A stretch of 64,000 bases of DNA from JAAYBF01 sp963715445 (GTDB taxonomy: Bacteria > Actinomycetota > Thermoleophilia > Solirubrobacterales > Thermoleophilaceae): the NCBI GenBank assembly GCA_963715445.1, contig OY970240.1, forward strand, positions 2,046,001 through 2,110,000, given 5' to 3'. The notes under the pieces were generated by a model that saw nothing but the letters and a program-made list of their open reading frames with translations, ran no database searches and was not told the origin of the DNA. Made by a program: the position numbers and the translations under genes. Below, piece by piece: positions 35,316-44,155 of this stretch; position 1 is the stretch's first letter, and each line of letters begins with the position of its first letter.

Positions 35316-36416
35316 GTGCAGGCCGCCGCCGACACCCTCCGCCGGACCCCGCTTCACGACCGCCACAAGGCGGCCGGAGCGAAGCTCGTGCCGTTCGCCG
35401 GCTGGGAGATGCCGGTGCAGTACGAGGGCATCCGCCAGGAGCACCTCGCGGTCAGGCAGGGCGCCGGGGTGTTCGACGTCTCGCACATGGGCGAGATAGA
35501 GACCGCCGGGCCGGATGCCGAGGCGTTCCTGCAGCGCCTGCTCTCCAACGACGTGACGAAGATCCCGGCCGCGGGCGCCCAATACTCGGTGCTCTGTCAG
35601 GAGGACGGCGGCGTGATCGACGACCTGTTCACGTATCGGCTGGAGCCGGGCGAAGGCGGCGAGCAGCGCTTCCTGACGGTCACGAACGCCTCCAACCACG
35701 CGCGCGACTACGCCTGGTTCGCCGAGCACGCCGAAGGCTTCGACGTGTCCCTGACCGATGCGATCGACAGCTACGCGATGCTCGCCGTGCAGGGCCCGCT
35801 GGCGCGCGCCGCGGTCGGGCGGATCGCCGATGGCGAGCTTCCCGCGCGCATGCGCACGGCGGCTCTCTCTGTTGCGGGGGTCGAGTGCCTCGTATGCGGC
35901 ACCGGCTACACGGGCGAGGACGGCGTGGAGATCCTCGCGCCGCCCGAGCGGGTCGGGGAGGTCTGGGACGCGCTGCTGGCGGAGGGCGTCGTGCCCGTAG
36001 GCCTCGGCGCACGCGACACGCTCCGCCTCGAGGCCTGCTTCCACCTCTACGGCAACGACCTCTCGCTCGACCGCGACCCGCTCGAGGCGGGCCTTCGCTG
36101 GTGCTGCAAGCTCGACACCGGCTTCATCGGGTCCGACGCCCTGAGAGGCCGCGAGCCGGAGCAGCTGCTGGCGCCCTTCGCCTTCACCGGCCCGGGCATC
36201 CCGCGCCAGGGCAACCCGGTCCACACCGAGCACGGCGACGGGGTCGTGACGAGCGGCAGCATGTCGCCCTGCATGGAGATCGGGATCGGCATGGCATACG
36301 TTCCCCTCGCGGCGGCCGAGCCCGGCACGCAGATCGAGGTTGACGTGCGCGGCAAGGCGCGCGCGGCCGAGATCCGCGGCAAGCCGTTGTACGAGACACC
36401 GACCAAGCAGCCCTAG
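35316..36416 (+). CDS. gcvT: Glycine cleavage system T protein
   Basis: This tetrahydrofolate-dependent aminomethyltransferase releases ammonia from the aminomethyl-lipoyl H protein. The 366-residue protein has TPLHDRHKAAGAKLVPFAGW, GVFDVSHMGEIE, YAMLAVQGPLA, GYTGEDGVEI and LGARDTLRLEACFHLYGND, all usual for GcvT. It is the first of four gcv genes that together make the complex except the shared L protein (lipoamide dehydrogenase), which is not in the window. GTG 35316 follows a -10 box directly. Confidence 0.95.
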   Translation: MQAAADTLRRTPLHDRHKAAGAKLVPFAGWEMPVQYEGIRQEHLAVRQGAGVFDVSHMGEIETAGPDAEAFLQRLLSNDVTKIPAAGAQYSVLCQEDGGVIDDLFTYRLEPGEGGEQRFLTVTNASNHARDYAWFAEHAEGFDVSLTDAIDSYAMLAVQGPLARAAVGRIADGELPARMRTAALSVAGVECLVCGTGYTGEDGVEILAPPERVGEVWDALLAEGVVPVGLGARDTLRLEACFHLYGNDLSLDRDPLEAGLRWCCKLDTGFIGSDALRGREPEQLLAPFAFTGPGIPRQGNPVHTEHGDGVVTSGSMSPCMEIGIGMAYVPLAAAEPGTQIEVDVRGKARAAEIRGKPLYETPTKQP

Positions 36417-36430
36417 GAGGAGATGCCCGA

Positions 36431-36817
36431 GTGGCGGAGAGCAGCTATCCCGAGGATCTGAAGTACCACCCGGAGCACGACTGGGCGCGGCTCGACGGCG
36501 ATGTCGCCACCTTCGGGGTCACCTGGTACGCGCAGGACGCGCTCGGCGAGGTCGTGTTCTACGACCCGCCCGAGGTCGGCTCGACGGTGTCGAAGGACCA
36601 GCCCTACGCGGAGGTCGAGTCGGTCAAGGCCGTCTCGGACGTGTTCTCGCCGCTCTCGGGGGAGATCGTGGAGGTCAACGAGGCGCTCTCCGACAAGCCG
36701 GAGCTGATCAACAGCGACCCGTACGGCGAGGGCTGGCTCGTGAAGGTGAAGCTGAGCGACCCGAGCGAGCTGGACTCGCTGCTCGACGTGGCCGCCTATC
36801 GCGATCTGCTTAGTTAG
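36431..36817 (+). CDS. gcvH: Glycine cleavage system H protein
   Basis: The 128-residue lipoyl carrier shuttles the aminomethyl group between P and T proteins. The lipoylated Lys66 lies in VESVKAVSDVFSP, and DLKYHPEHDWARL opens the domain. The start GTG 36431 is set by AGGAGGAG at 36415-36422; an ATG at 36423 is in another frame. It lies 14 bases after gcvT. Confidence 0.95.
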   Translation: MAESSYPEDLKYHPEHDWARLDGDVATFGVTWYAQDALGEVVFYDPPEVGSTVSKDQPYAEVESVKAVSDVFSPLSGEIVEVNEALSDKPELINSDPYGEGWLVKVKLSDPSELDSLLDVAAYRDLLS

Positions 36818-36859
36818 GTCTTCGGCCGGAGCCCGAGCGATCCCGCGCCACCACCACCG

Positions 36860-38206
36860 ATGAGCCGCTACACCTCAGCCACCGACGCCGACCGCCAGGC
36901 GATGCTCGACGCGATCGGCGTGGGCACCCTCGAGGACCTCTTCGCCGAGATCCCCGAGGCGGTGCGGCTCGGCCGCCCGCTCGACCTGCCGGCCGGCCTG
37001 AGCGAGCAGGAGGTGTTCGAGCACCTGTCGGCGCTGGCCGCCCGCAACCGCCACTCCGATGCCGAGGTCAGCTTCCTCGGCGCGGGGATGTACGACCACT
37101 ACGTGCCCGCGCTGATCGACTCGATCCTCCAGCGCTCCGAGTTCCTGACCCCGTACACGCCGTACCAGCCAGAGATATCGCAGGGCGGACTGCAGGTGAT
37201 GTTCGAGTACCAGACGGCGATCTCAGAGCTCACGGGGCTCCCGGTGTCGAACGCGTCGGTCTACGAGGGCCCGTCGGCCGTGGCGGCAGCCGGCTACCTC
37301 GCGAAGCTGGAGACCAAGCGCTCGAAGCTGGTCGTCTCGCGCGGCCTGCACCCGCACTCGCGCGAGGCGCTCGAGACCCACGCCGTCGGCTACCGGATGA
37401 CGGTCGAGGAGGCCGGGCTCGATTCGGAGGGCGTCACGGATATCGATGCGCTCGCGGCGCTGGTGGACGACGACACGGCCGCGGTGTTCGTCCAGCAGCC
37501 GAACTTCCTCGGCAGCGTCGAGGAGCTGGGTGCGCTCGGCGAGGCCGCCAAGCGCACGGGAGCGCTGTTCGTGGTCGCGGCCGATCCGCTGCCGCTCGGC
37601 ATCCTCGAGCCGCCGGGAGCGCTCGGCGCGGACATCTGCGTCGGCGAGGGCCAGACGCTCGGCAACCGGCTCGACTTCGGCGGCCCCTCGTTCGGCTTCT
37701 TCGCCGCCCAGGAGCGCTTCATCCGCAAGATGCCCGGCCGCATCGCCGGCGAGACGCGCGACATCGAGGGCAAGCGCGGCTTCGTGCTCACCCTCCAGAC
37801 CCGCGAGCAGCACATCCGCCGCGAGAAGGCGACCCACAACATCTGCACCGCCCAGGCGCTGAACGCCCTCGCGGGCGTGATCTACCTCTCATGGCTCGGC
37901 AAGCAGGGCCTGGTGGAGCTCGGCGAGCTGATGCTGCGCCGCACCCACTACGCACGCGAGGCGCTCGGCCTCGAGGCGGTAAACCCCGGTCCGGTCGCGC
38001 GGGAGTTCGCCGTGCGCGTGCCCGACATCGACGCCGTCTTCGAGCGCGCCCGCGCCGCCGGGATCAACCCCGGATACCGCCTCGGCCGCGACTACCCCGA
38101 GTACGGCGACGGCCTGCTGGTGGCCATCACCGAGCGCCGCACCAAGGCAGACATCGACAAGCTCGCTGAGATCGTCGCCCAGACGCGCGAGGGGGCGGCG
38201 GCATGA
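36860..38206 (+). CDS. gcvPA: Glycine dehydrogenase (decarboxylating) subunit 1
   Basis: The P protein is split here into two subunits, as in many Gram-positives. This 448-residue subunit has RYTSATDADRQAMLDAIG, FLGAGMYDHYVPALID, TPYTPYQPEISQGGLQVMFEYQT and NRLDFGGPSFGFF. Together with GcvPB it decarboxylates glycine using pyridoxal phosphate. The stop overlaps the ATG of gcvPB by four bases. Confidence 0.95.
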   Translation: MSRYTSATDADRQAMLDAIGVGTLEDLFAEIPEAVRLGRPLDLPAGLSEQEVFEHLSALAARNRHSDAEVSFLGAGMYDHYVPALIDSILQRSEFLTPYTPYQPEISQGGLQVMFEYQTAISELTGLPVSNASVYEGPSAVAAAGYLAKLETKRSKLVVSRGLHPHSREALETHAVGYRMTVEEAGLDSEGVTDIDALAALVDDDTAAVFVQQPNFLGSVEELGALGEAAKRTGALFVVAADPLPLGILEPPGALGADICVGEGQTLGNRLDFGGPSFGFFAAQERFIRKMPGRIAGETRDIEGKRGFVLTLQTREQHIRREKATHNICTAQALNALAGVIYLSWLGKQGLVELGELMLRRTHYAREALGLEAVNPGPVAREFAVRVPDIDAVFERARAAGINPGYRLGRDYPEYGDGLLVAITERRTKADIDKLAEIVAQTREGAAA

Positions 38207-39717
38207 GCGCGAAGCTCGACCCCCGCCCGACGGAGGACATTCAGACCGTCTTCGAGAAGTCGGTCGAGGGCCGCCGCGCCTTCACCGCGCCGGCCTCCGA
38301 CGTGCCCGAGGTGCCGATCGAGGAGCTGCTGCCCGCGGCTGCGATCCGCAAGCGCCCGGCCGAGCTGCCGGAGATCTCGGAGCCTGAGATCGTGCGGCAC
38401 TACAACGGCCTCTCGAAGAAGAACTTCGACCTCGACTCGGGCTTCTACCCGCTCGGCTCGTGCACGATGAAGCACAACCCGAAGCTGCACGAGCGGGTTG
38501 CGGGCCTGCCCGGCCACGCCCGCCTGCACCCGCTGCAGGATCCTGACTACGCCCAGGGCGCGCTCGAGCTGATGTGGAACCTCCAGCAGGCGCTGGCCGA
38601 GATCGCCGGCCTGCCGCACGTCTCGCTGCAGCCGAGCGCCGGCTCGCACGGCGAGCTCGCTGGCCTCCTCGTGACGCGCGCCTTCCACGAGGATCGCGGC
38701 GAGAGCCGTCACAAGGTGCTCACGCCCGACACCGCCCACGGCACCAACCCGGCGACGGTGACGATGGCGGGCTACGACGTTGTGAAGGTGGGGACCGACG
38801 AGCACGGCGGCGTCGACCTCGAGGATCTGCGCGCCAAGGCCGACGAGGACGTCGCCTGCCTGATGCTCACCAACCCGAACACGCTCGGCTTGTTCGATCG
38901 CAACATCGAGGAGATCGCCTCGATCGTGCACGGCGTGGGGGCGACGCTCTACTACGACGGCGCCAACCTCAACGCCGTGATGGGCATCTCTCGGCCCGGC
39001 GACATGGGCTTCGACATCGTCCACTACAACCTGCACAAGTCGTTCACGCAGCCGCACGGCGGCGGCGGGCCCGGTGCCGGCCCGATCGCCGTCTCGGATC
39101 GCATCGAGCCGTTCATCCCGCGCCCGCAGGTGGTGCGCTCAGAGGGCAACAACGGGCACGGGCCGCGCTTCGAGCTCGATCTCGACCGGCCCAAGTCGAT
39201 CGGCAAGCTGCGCGGCTTCCAGGGCAACTTCGGCGTCTTCGTGCGCAGCTACGCCTACATCTGCTCTCTCGGCGCCGAGGGTCTGCGCGAGGCTTCGGAG
39301 ACCGCGGTGCTGAACGCCAATTACCTCAAGGCGCTGCTCGCCGAGCCCGGCATCGCCGAGTACCTGCCGATCGCCTTCGACCGCATCTGCATGCACGAGT
39401 TCGTCCTCTCGGGCCGCGGCGCGAAGGAGAAGCTCGGGATCAAGACGCTCGACATCGCCAAGCGGATGCTTGATCACGACGTGCACCCGCCGACGGTCTA
39501 CTTCCCGCTGCTGGTGGAGGAGGCGCTGATGATCGAGCCGACCGAGACCGAGACCAAGGAGCGGATCGACCAGTTCGCCGGGATCGTCCGCGCGATCCTC
39601 GAGGAGGCCGCCGAGGACCCGGAGATCGCACGCAACGCGCCCTACACGGCACCGGTGCGCCGCCTCGACGAGGCCGGCGCGGCCAAGAACCCGGTCGTGC
39701 GCCAGCGGCTTTCGTGA
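38203..39717 (+). CDS. gcvPB: Glycine dehydrogenase (decarboxylating) subunit 2
   Basis: The 504-residue catalytic subunit carries the pyridoxal phosphate lysine in YNLHKSFTQPHGGGGPGAGP (near residue 278). Other family segments are FYPLGSCTMKHNPK, HGTNPATVTMAGY and LMLTNPNTLGLFD. The ATG overlaps gcvPA and its stop overlaps the GTG of trpS, so glycine cleavage and trpS share a message. Confidence 0.95.
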   Translation: MSAKLDPRPTEDIQTVFEKSVEGRRAFTAPASDVPEVPIEELLPAAAIRKRPAELPEISEPEIVRHYNGLSKKNFDLDSGFYPLGSCTMKHNPKLHERVAGLPGHARLHPLQDPDYAQGALELMWNLQQALAEIAGLPHVSLQPSAGSHGELAGLLVTRAFHEDRGESRHKVLTPDTAHGTNPATVTMAGYDVVKVGTDEHGGVDLEDLRAKADEDVACLMLTNPNTLGLFDRNIEEIASIVHGVGATLYYDGANLNAVMGISRPGDMGFDIVHYNLHKSFTQPHGGGGPGAGPIAVSDRIEPFIPRPQVVRSEGNNGHGPRFELDLDRPKSIGKLRGFQGNFGVFVRSYAYICSLGAEGLREASETAVLNANYLKALLAEPGIAEYLPIAFDRICMHEFVLSGRGAKEKLGIKTLDIAKRMLDHDVHPPTVYFPLLVEEALMIEPTETETKERIDQFAGIVRAILEEAAEDPEIARNAPYTAPVRRLDEAGAAKNPVVRQRLS

Positions 39718-40700
39718 GGATCTTCAGCGGCATCCAGCCCACCGGGCGCAAGCACCTCGGCAACTACATCGGCGCTGTGCGCGGCTACCTGGAAGGCCAG
39801 GAGCGGGGCGACCCGGCGATCTTCTGCATCGTCGATCTGCACGCGACGACGGTCTCCTACGAGCCGAAGGAGCTGCGCGGCTACGTCTACGACACGCTGG
39901 CGATGCTGCTCGCGGCCGGGCTCGACCCCAAGCGCTCGATCCTCTTCCGCCAGGGCGACGTGCGCGAGCACTCGGAGCTCTGCTGGCTGCTCAGTTCGGT
40001 GACCGCCTACGGCGACCTGCAGCGGATGCACCAGTTCAAGGACAAGTCGGTCCGCCAGCGCGAGCTGGTCTCCGCCGGCCTCTTCCTCTACCCGGTGCTC
40101 CAGGCGGCCGACGTGCTCGCCTACCGCGCCGGCGAGGTCCCCGTGGGCGACGATCAGCGCCAGCACATCGAGCTGATGCGGGACATAGCCACCCGGTTCA
40201 ACGCCACCTACGGCAAGGTGCTGAAGGTCCCCGAGCACCGCATCCCGGGCATCGGGGCGCGGATCATGGACCTCCAGGACCCGACGGCGAAGATGTCGAC
40301 CACCAGCTCCGAGGAGCGCGGCCGGATCTACATCGACGACGAGGAGCAGGCGATCCTCAAGAAGGTGAAGAGCGCCGTCACCGATTCCGGCAGCGAGGTG
40401 CGCCGCGGCCCCGGCAAGGAGGGGATCTCGAACCTGATCGACATCTACGCCGTGGTGCGCGACACCACGCCGGAAGCCGTCGAGAAGGAGTTCGAGGGCC
40501 AGCAGTACGGGACGTTCAAGGGGGCGGTCGCAGAAGCGGTGGCCGAGTACCTGCGCCCGGTCCGCGAGCGCTACGCCGAGCTGCGCCCCGACGAAGCGGC
40601 GCTCGAGGCGACGCTAGCCGAGGGCGCCGAGCGGGCCGGCGCGATCGCGGGCGAGACGCTCGCCGACGTTCGCCGGGCGATGGGGGTCGGCCCGCCCTGA
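39714..40700 (+). CDS. trpS: Tryptophanyl-tRNA synthetase
   Basis: This class I synthetase charges tRNA-Trp. The 328-residue enzyme begins RIFSGIQPTGRKHLGNYIG, the family's HIGH region, and has the KMSKS equivalent AKMSTTS after MDLQDPT. Length is normal. GTG 39714 overlaps the gcvPB stop as GTGA. No T-box or attenuator precedes it, as it is an internal operon gene. Its link with glycine cleavage seems positional. Confidence 0.95.
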   Translation: MRIFSGIQPTGRKHLGNYIGAVRGYLEGQERGDPAIFCIVDLHATTVSYEPKELRGYVYDTLAMLLAAGLDPKRSILFRQGDVREHSELCWLLSSVTAYGDLQRMHQFKDKSVRQRELVSAGLFLYPVLQAADVLAYRAGEVPVGDDQRQHIELMRDIATRFNATYGKVLKVPEHRIPGIGARIMDLQDPTAKMSTTSSEERGRIYIDDEEQAILKKVKSAVTDSGSEVRRGPGKEGISNLIDIYAVVRDTTPEAVEKEFEGQQYGTFKGAVAEAVAEYLRPVRERYAELRPDEAALEATLAEGAERAGAIAGETLADVRRAMGVGPP

Positions 40701-41569
40701 GCGGCCTCGCTCCCTTCGCCGTCATCGACGCCCCGCTCGACTGCTCGGGCGCTGGCCGCGGCGAGGAGCTCGCGCCCGCGGCGCTGCGGGCGGCAGGTCT
40801 GGTCGAGCGTCTCGGCGCGCACGACGCCGGTGAGGCCGAAGCGCGCATCCGGGACTCGCGGCGCGATCCCGAGACCGGGGTGATCGGCGCGGCGGACGTG
40901 CGCCGGGCTGCCGCGGCGATCGCGGCCTCTGTGCGCGAGGTCATCGCCGCCGGCGAGCGACCGCTCGTGATCGGGGGCGACTGCACGCTGCTGCTGGGCG
41001 TCTTCCAGGCGCTGCCGGCCGGCAGCGGACTCTGGTTCGTAGACGGCCACGCCGACTTCTACGACGGTGAGAGCTCGCCGACCGGCGAGGCCGCCGACAT
41101 GGACCTCGCGATCCTCACCGGGCACGGCCCGCCGGGCCTGCTCGAAGGCGAAGGGCGCATGCTCGACCCGGCAGCCGCGGTGCTGCTCGGCCATCGGCCC
41201 TCGGAGCTCGATGAGGACGTCGCGTTCGAGAACGCCCGCCTCGACGCGGCGATCCACGCCCTGACCGCACCTGAGCTGCGCGAGCGCGGGGCCGGGCGGG
41301 TCGGTGACGAGGCGGTGGAGCGGCTGTCCGGGCAGCCGGCGTGGCTGCACCTGGACCTGGACGTCCTCGACGGTGCGGCGCTGCCCGCAGTCAGCTATCC
41401 GCAGCCGCTCGGGCTCGACTGGTCCGAGCTCCACGAGCTGGCGCGCCCGCTCGCCGCCGCGCCGGGCCTGATCGGCGTGTCGGTGGCCGATTTCAACCCC
41501 GACCGCGACCCGGAGGGCGTCCACGCGGCCCGGGTGGTCGAGCTGCTCGAGTCGCTTCTGGTCCCGTGA
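40697..41569 (+). CDS. Arginase-family protein, probable CTG start
   Basis: The ureohydrolase fold is clear: VIGGDCTLLLG, DGHADFYD and HLDLDVLD supply most metal ligands, although the first His of GGDHS is Cys, as in some family members. Starting at GTG 40880 would remove about 61 residues that look genuine (PLDCSGAGRGEELAPAALRA matches the family N-terminus). In that upstream part the frame has no ATG, GTG or TTG. CTG 40697, which overlaps the trpS stop as CTGA just like the ATGA/GTGA overlaps nearby, is the natural candidate (290 residues). The substrate may be arginine, agmatine, formiminoglutamate or another guanidine compound. Confidence 0.75.
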   Translation: MSGLAPFAVIDAPLDCSGAGRGEELAPAALRAAGLVERLGAHDAGEAEARIRDSRRDPETGVIGAADVRRAAAAIAASVREVIAAGERPLVIGGDCTLLLGVFQALPAGSGLWFVDGHADFYDGESSPTGEAADMDLAILTGHGPPGLLEGEGRMLDPAAAVLLGHRPSELDEDVAFENARLDAAIHALTAPELRERGAGRVGDEAVERLSGQPAWLHLDLDVLDGAALPAVSYPQPLGLDWSELHELARPLAAAPGLIGVSVADFNPDRDPEGVHAARVVELLESLLVP

Positions 41570-41604
41570 CACGAGCGAGCCGGGCCACTGTCAGGCCCCA
41601 CCTC

Positions 41605-41610
41605 TAGGCT
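41605..41610 (+). promoter_or_regulatory. Putative -10 box of scpA (leaderless)
   Basis: TAGGCT lies exactly seven bases before GTG 41618 with no Shine-Dalgarno sequence. The 48-base gap after the arginase-family gene leaves room for this promoter. Confidence 0.45.
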
Positions 41611-41617
41611 TGCTCGC

Positions 41618-42391
41618 GTGTCCGTCGCCGCGCTAGACCTCGACCTCGAGGTCTTCCAGGGTCCATTCGACCTCTTGCTGACGCTCGTCCTGCGCGAGGA
41701 GGTCGATCTGCTCGAGGTGGAGCTGGCCGACGTCGTGCTCGCCTACATCGACCATCTGGAGCGCACCGGCGAGCTCGACCTGGACGCCGCGACCGAGTTC
41801 ATCGTCCTGATCGCGGCGCTGCTGGAGCTGAAGTCGCGCCTGATGCTGCCCCGCGACGACGACGAGGAGCTCGACCTCGAGCCGGGAGAGGCGGCCGAGG
41901 AGCTGCTGGCCCGGATGCTCGAGTACCGCCGCTACAAGAAGGCGGCGGAGTTCCTCATCGCCCGCCTCGCCGAGGAGGACGGCCACCGCTACCGCTCCGC
42001 TCCGCTGCCGCCCGAGCTGCGGCGCGTCTCGATCGAGGTGGCCGACGCCGTCTACGACCCGACCCAGCTCGCCGAGGCTGTAGGGGGCCTGCTGCGCGTC
42101 CCGGCGAAGCTCGACCTCGGCCACGTCGCCCGGCCGCGCGTGTCGCTCGAGCAACGGCTCGCCCACCTGCGCGATCTGCTCAGCCACGTGACCAGCTTCT
42201 CCTTCGACGACGCGATCAAGGACGGCGACCGCCTCACCGAGGCCGTCACGCTGTTCGCGCTGCTCGAGCTCTACAAGTCCGGCGAGGCCGACTGGGAGCA
42301 GACCGAGAACTTCGGCCCGATCACCGTCATGGGCCGCCGGGCCTCCCAGGCGCCCGCGCTGCCCACCGCCGAGAACGGGGAGCCCGCGTGA
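41618..42391 (+). CDS. scpA: Segregation and condensation protein A
   Basis: ScpA is the kleisin that bridges the SMC dimer during chromosome condensation. The 257-residue protein opens with LEVFQGPFDLLLTLVLREEVDLLEVELADV, has LIAALLELKSRLMLP and a C-terminal winged helix (about 175-240). It overlaps scpB by four bases; the pair acts with SMC, which is not in the window. Confidence 0.93.
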   Translation: MSVAALDLDLEVFQGPFDLLLTLVLREEVDLLEVELADVVLAYIDHLERTGELDLDAATEFIVLIAALLELKSRLMLPRDDDEELDLEPGEAAEELLARMLEYRRYKKAAEFLIARLAEEDGHRYRSAPLPPELRRVSIEVADAVYDPTQLAEAVGGLLRVPAKLDLGHVARPRVSLEQRLAHLRDLLSHVTSFSFDDAIKDGDRLTEAVTLFALLELYKSGEADWEQTENFGPITVMGRRASQAPALPTAENGEPA

Positions 42392-42984
42392 GCCAGGAGC
42401 CGGCCGGCATGCAGGACCTCGCTCGAATCGTCGAGGCGCTGCTCTTCCTCTCCTCCGATCCCGTGTCGCTGGATCGGCTAGCCGACGCCTGCGAAGCCGA
42501 CGAGGACAGGGTCGTGGAGGCGCTTCACCGCCTGCGCGAGCACTACGCAGATGGCTACCGCGGCGTGGTCCTGCGCGAGGTGGGCGGCGGCTTCACGCTC
42601 GCCACCGACCCGGTCGCCGAGCACGCCGCTCGGCGCCTGCTCGCCAAGCCGCGCACCCCGCCGCTCACCCAGGCCCAGGCGGAGTGCCTCGGCATCGTGG
42701 CCTACCTGCAGCCCGTCTCCCGCCCGGAAGTCGCCCGTATCCGCGGCGTAGCCTCGGAGTCCGCCGTCGGGACGCTGCTCGAGCGCGGCCTGATCGAGGA
42801 GTCCGGGCGCTCCCGCTTCGGCGCGGTCCTCTACCGCACCACCGACCTCTTCCAGAAGCTCTTCGGCCTCCAGGCGCTCGACGCGCTGCCCGACATCGCC
42901 CAGTTCGACCCCTCACCCGAGGACGAGCAGGAGCTGAGGGATCGGCTCCTCAAGGCCGGCGAGCAGCGCCAGACGAACGACTAG
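42388..42984 (+). CDS. scpB: Segregation and condensation protein B
   Basis: ScpB binds ScpA as a dimer of winged-helix domains. The 198-residue protein has LARIVEALLFLSSDPVSLDRLA, then GGFTLATDP and QAECLGIVAYLQPVSRPEVARIRG, followed by LLERGLIEESGRSR. The GTG start overlaps scpA. Its TAG stop shares the bases CTAG (42981-42984) with the stop of the convergent rlmN. Confidence 0.93.
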   Translation: MSQEPAGMQDLARIVEALLFLSSDPVSLDRLADACEADEDRVVEALHRLREHYADGYRGVVLREVGGGFTLATDPVAEHAARRLLAKPRTPPLTQAQAECLGIVAYLQPVSRPEVARIRGVASESAVGTLLERGLIEESGRSRFGAVLYRTTDLFQKLFGLQALDALPDIAQFDPSPEDEQELRDRLLKAGEQRQTND

Positions 42985-43973
42985 GGGGCGCCCTGGGCGG
43001 CGAGCTGGCCGCAGGCCGCGGCGATGTCCCGGCCCCGCGTCAGCCGCACGGTCGCCGGCACGCCGCGCTCCTCGAGCGCCAAGCGGAAGGCGTCGATCGC
43101 CTCGCGGCCGGACCCCTCGAAGGGCGAGTCGGTCGGGTTGTACGGGATCAGGTTCACCTTGAACGTGTTCTCGGGCGTCAGCAGCGAGGCGAGCTGCGCG
43201 GCCTGCTCGTAGCGGTCGTTCACGCCGGCGAGCATCAGGTACTCCACGTACACCTTGCGCTTGCGCTGCTCGCTCCAGCGCCGGCACGCGTCCAGCACGT
43301 CGGAGAGCGGGTAGCGCTCGTTCACCGGCATCAGCTCGGAGCGCAGGGCGTCGTCGGGCGCGTGGAGGGACAGCGCGAGCCGGATCGTCGGCCCCTCGCG
43401 CTCGGTCAGCCTGTCGATCCCCGGTATCCAGCCGACCGTCGAGATCGTGGTGCGGCTCGGGTGGACGCCCACGTCCGGCAGGCGCTCGCACGCCGCGAGC
43501 ACCGAGTCGAGGTTGAGCAGCGGCTCGCCCATCCCCATGAACACGACGTGGTTCACCTCCTCCTTGCGGCGGAAGTGCAGCGCCTGGTCGAGGATCTCCG
43601 AGGCGGTCAGGTTGCGCCCGAACTTCATCGTGCCGGTCGCGCAGAAGGTGCAGGTCAGCGGGCAGCCCGACTGGCTCGAGAGGCAGAGCGAGCGCCGGCC
43701 GTCGCGATAGCGCATCAGCACCGCCTCGATCGGCCGGCCGTCCGCGGTGGCGAAGAGGGCCTTCTCGGTGCCGTCGGAGGAGTGCGCCTCGTCCTTGAGC
43801 GAGAGGGAGGACAGCGGCACCTCCTCGGCCAGCACGCTGCGCAGGCTCTCCGGGAGGTTGGTCATCTCCTCATAGGAGGAGACGCCGCGAGCCGTCCACT
43901 CCCACACCTGCCGCGCGCGGAAAGCGGGCTGGCCGCGGTCGGCCAGAACCTTGTCGAGCAGCTGCAAGTCCAC
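42981..43973 (-). CDS. rlmN: 23S rRNA/tRNA adenine C2-methyltransferase RlmN
   Basis: This radical SAM enzyme methylates A2503 of 23S rRNA and A37 of some tRNAs. The 330-residue protein has the cluster motif Cys104-x3-Cys108-x2-Cys111 in SGCPLTCTFCATG, MGMGEPLLNLD, the SAM-binding LALSLHAPDD, and the closing VRLTRGRDIAAACGQLA with the second catalytic Cys. GTG 43973 is the start; GACACT six bases before it could be a weak -10. Confidence 0.94.
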   Translation of the reverse strand: MDLQLLDKVLADRGQPAFRARQVWEWTARGVSSYEEMTNLPESLRSVLAEEVPLSSLSLKDEAHSSDGTEKALFATADGRPIEAVLMRYRDGRRSLCLSSQSGCPLTCTFCATGTMKFGRNLTASEILDQALHFRRKEEVNHVVFMGMGEPLLNLDSVLAACERLPDVGVHPSRTTISTVGWIPGIDRLTEREGPTIRLALSLHAPDDALRSELMPVNERYPLSDVLDACRRWSEQRKRKVYVEYLMLAGVNDRYEQAAQLASLLTPENTFKVNLIPYNPTDSPFEGSGREAIDAFRLALEERGVPATVRLTRGRDIAAACGQLAAQGAP

Positions 43974-44092
43974 GGCCCAAGTGTCGCAGCAGCGCCCGTC
44001 TTCCCTCCACCAGCGGCCGCCGGCCGTTCGAATGTGAGCGTCTCGAGCGGCCGGGAGCGGCCGACGTGTTCGTTTCCGCGTCGTGCCTCGGC

Positions 44093-44098
44093 TAATCT
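44093..44098 (+). promoter_or_regulatory. Putative -10 box of the polysaccharide locus
   Basis: TAATCT, a good -10 hexamer, precedes the first gene of the locus by 57 bases (start GTG 44156). No clear -35 is visible. The 182-base gap from rlmN also has several GC-rich inverted repeats (CGGCCG type) of unclear use. Confidence 0.4.
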
Positions 44099-44155
44099 GC
44101 TCATGGGTTGAGGGGTGACGATGTCTTGCCGACAGATTCAGTGAAGGGGTCGCGC

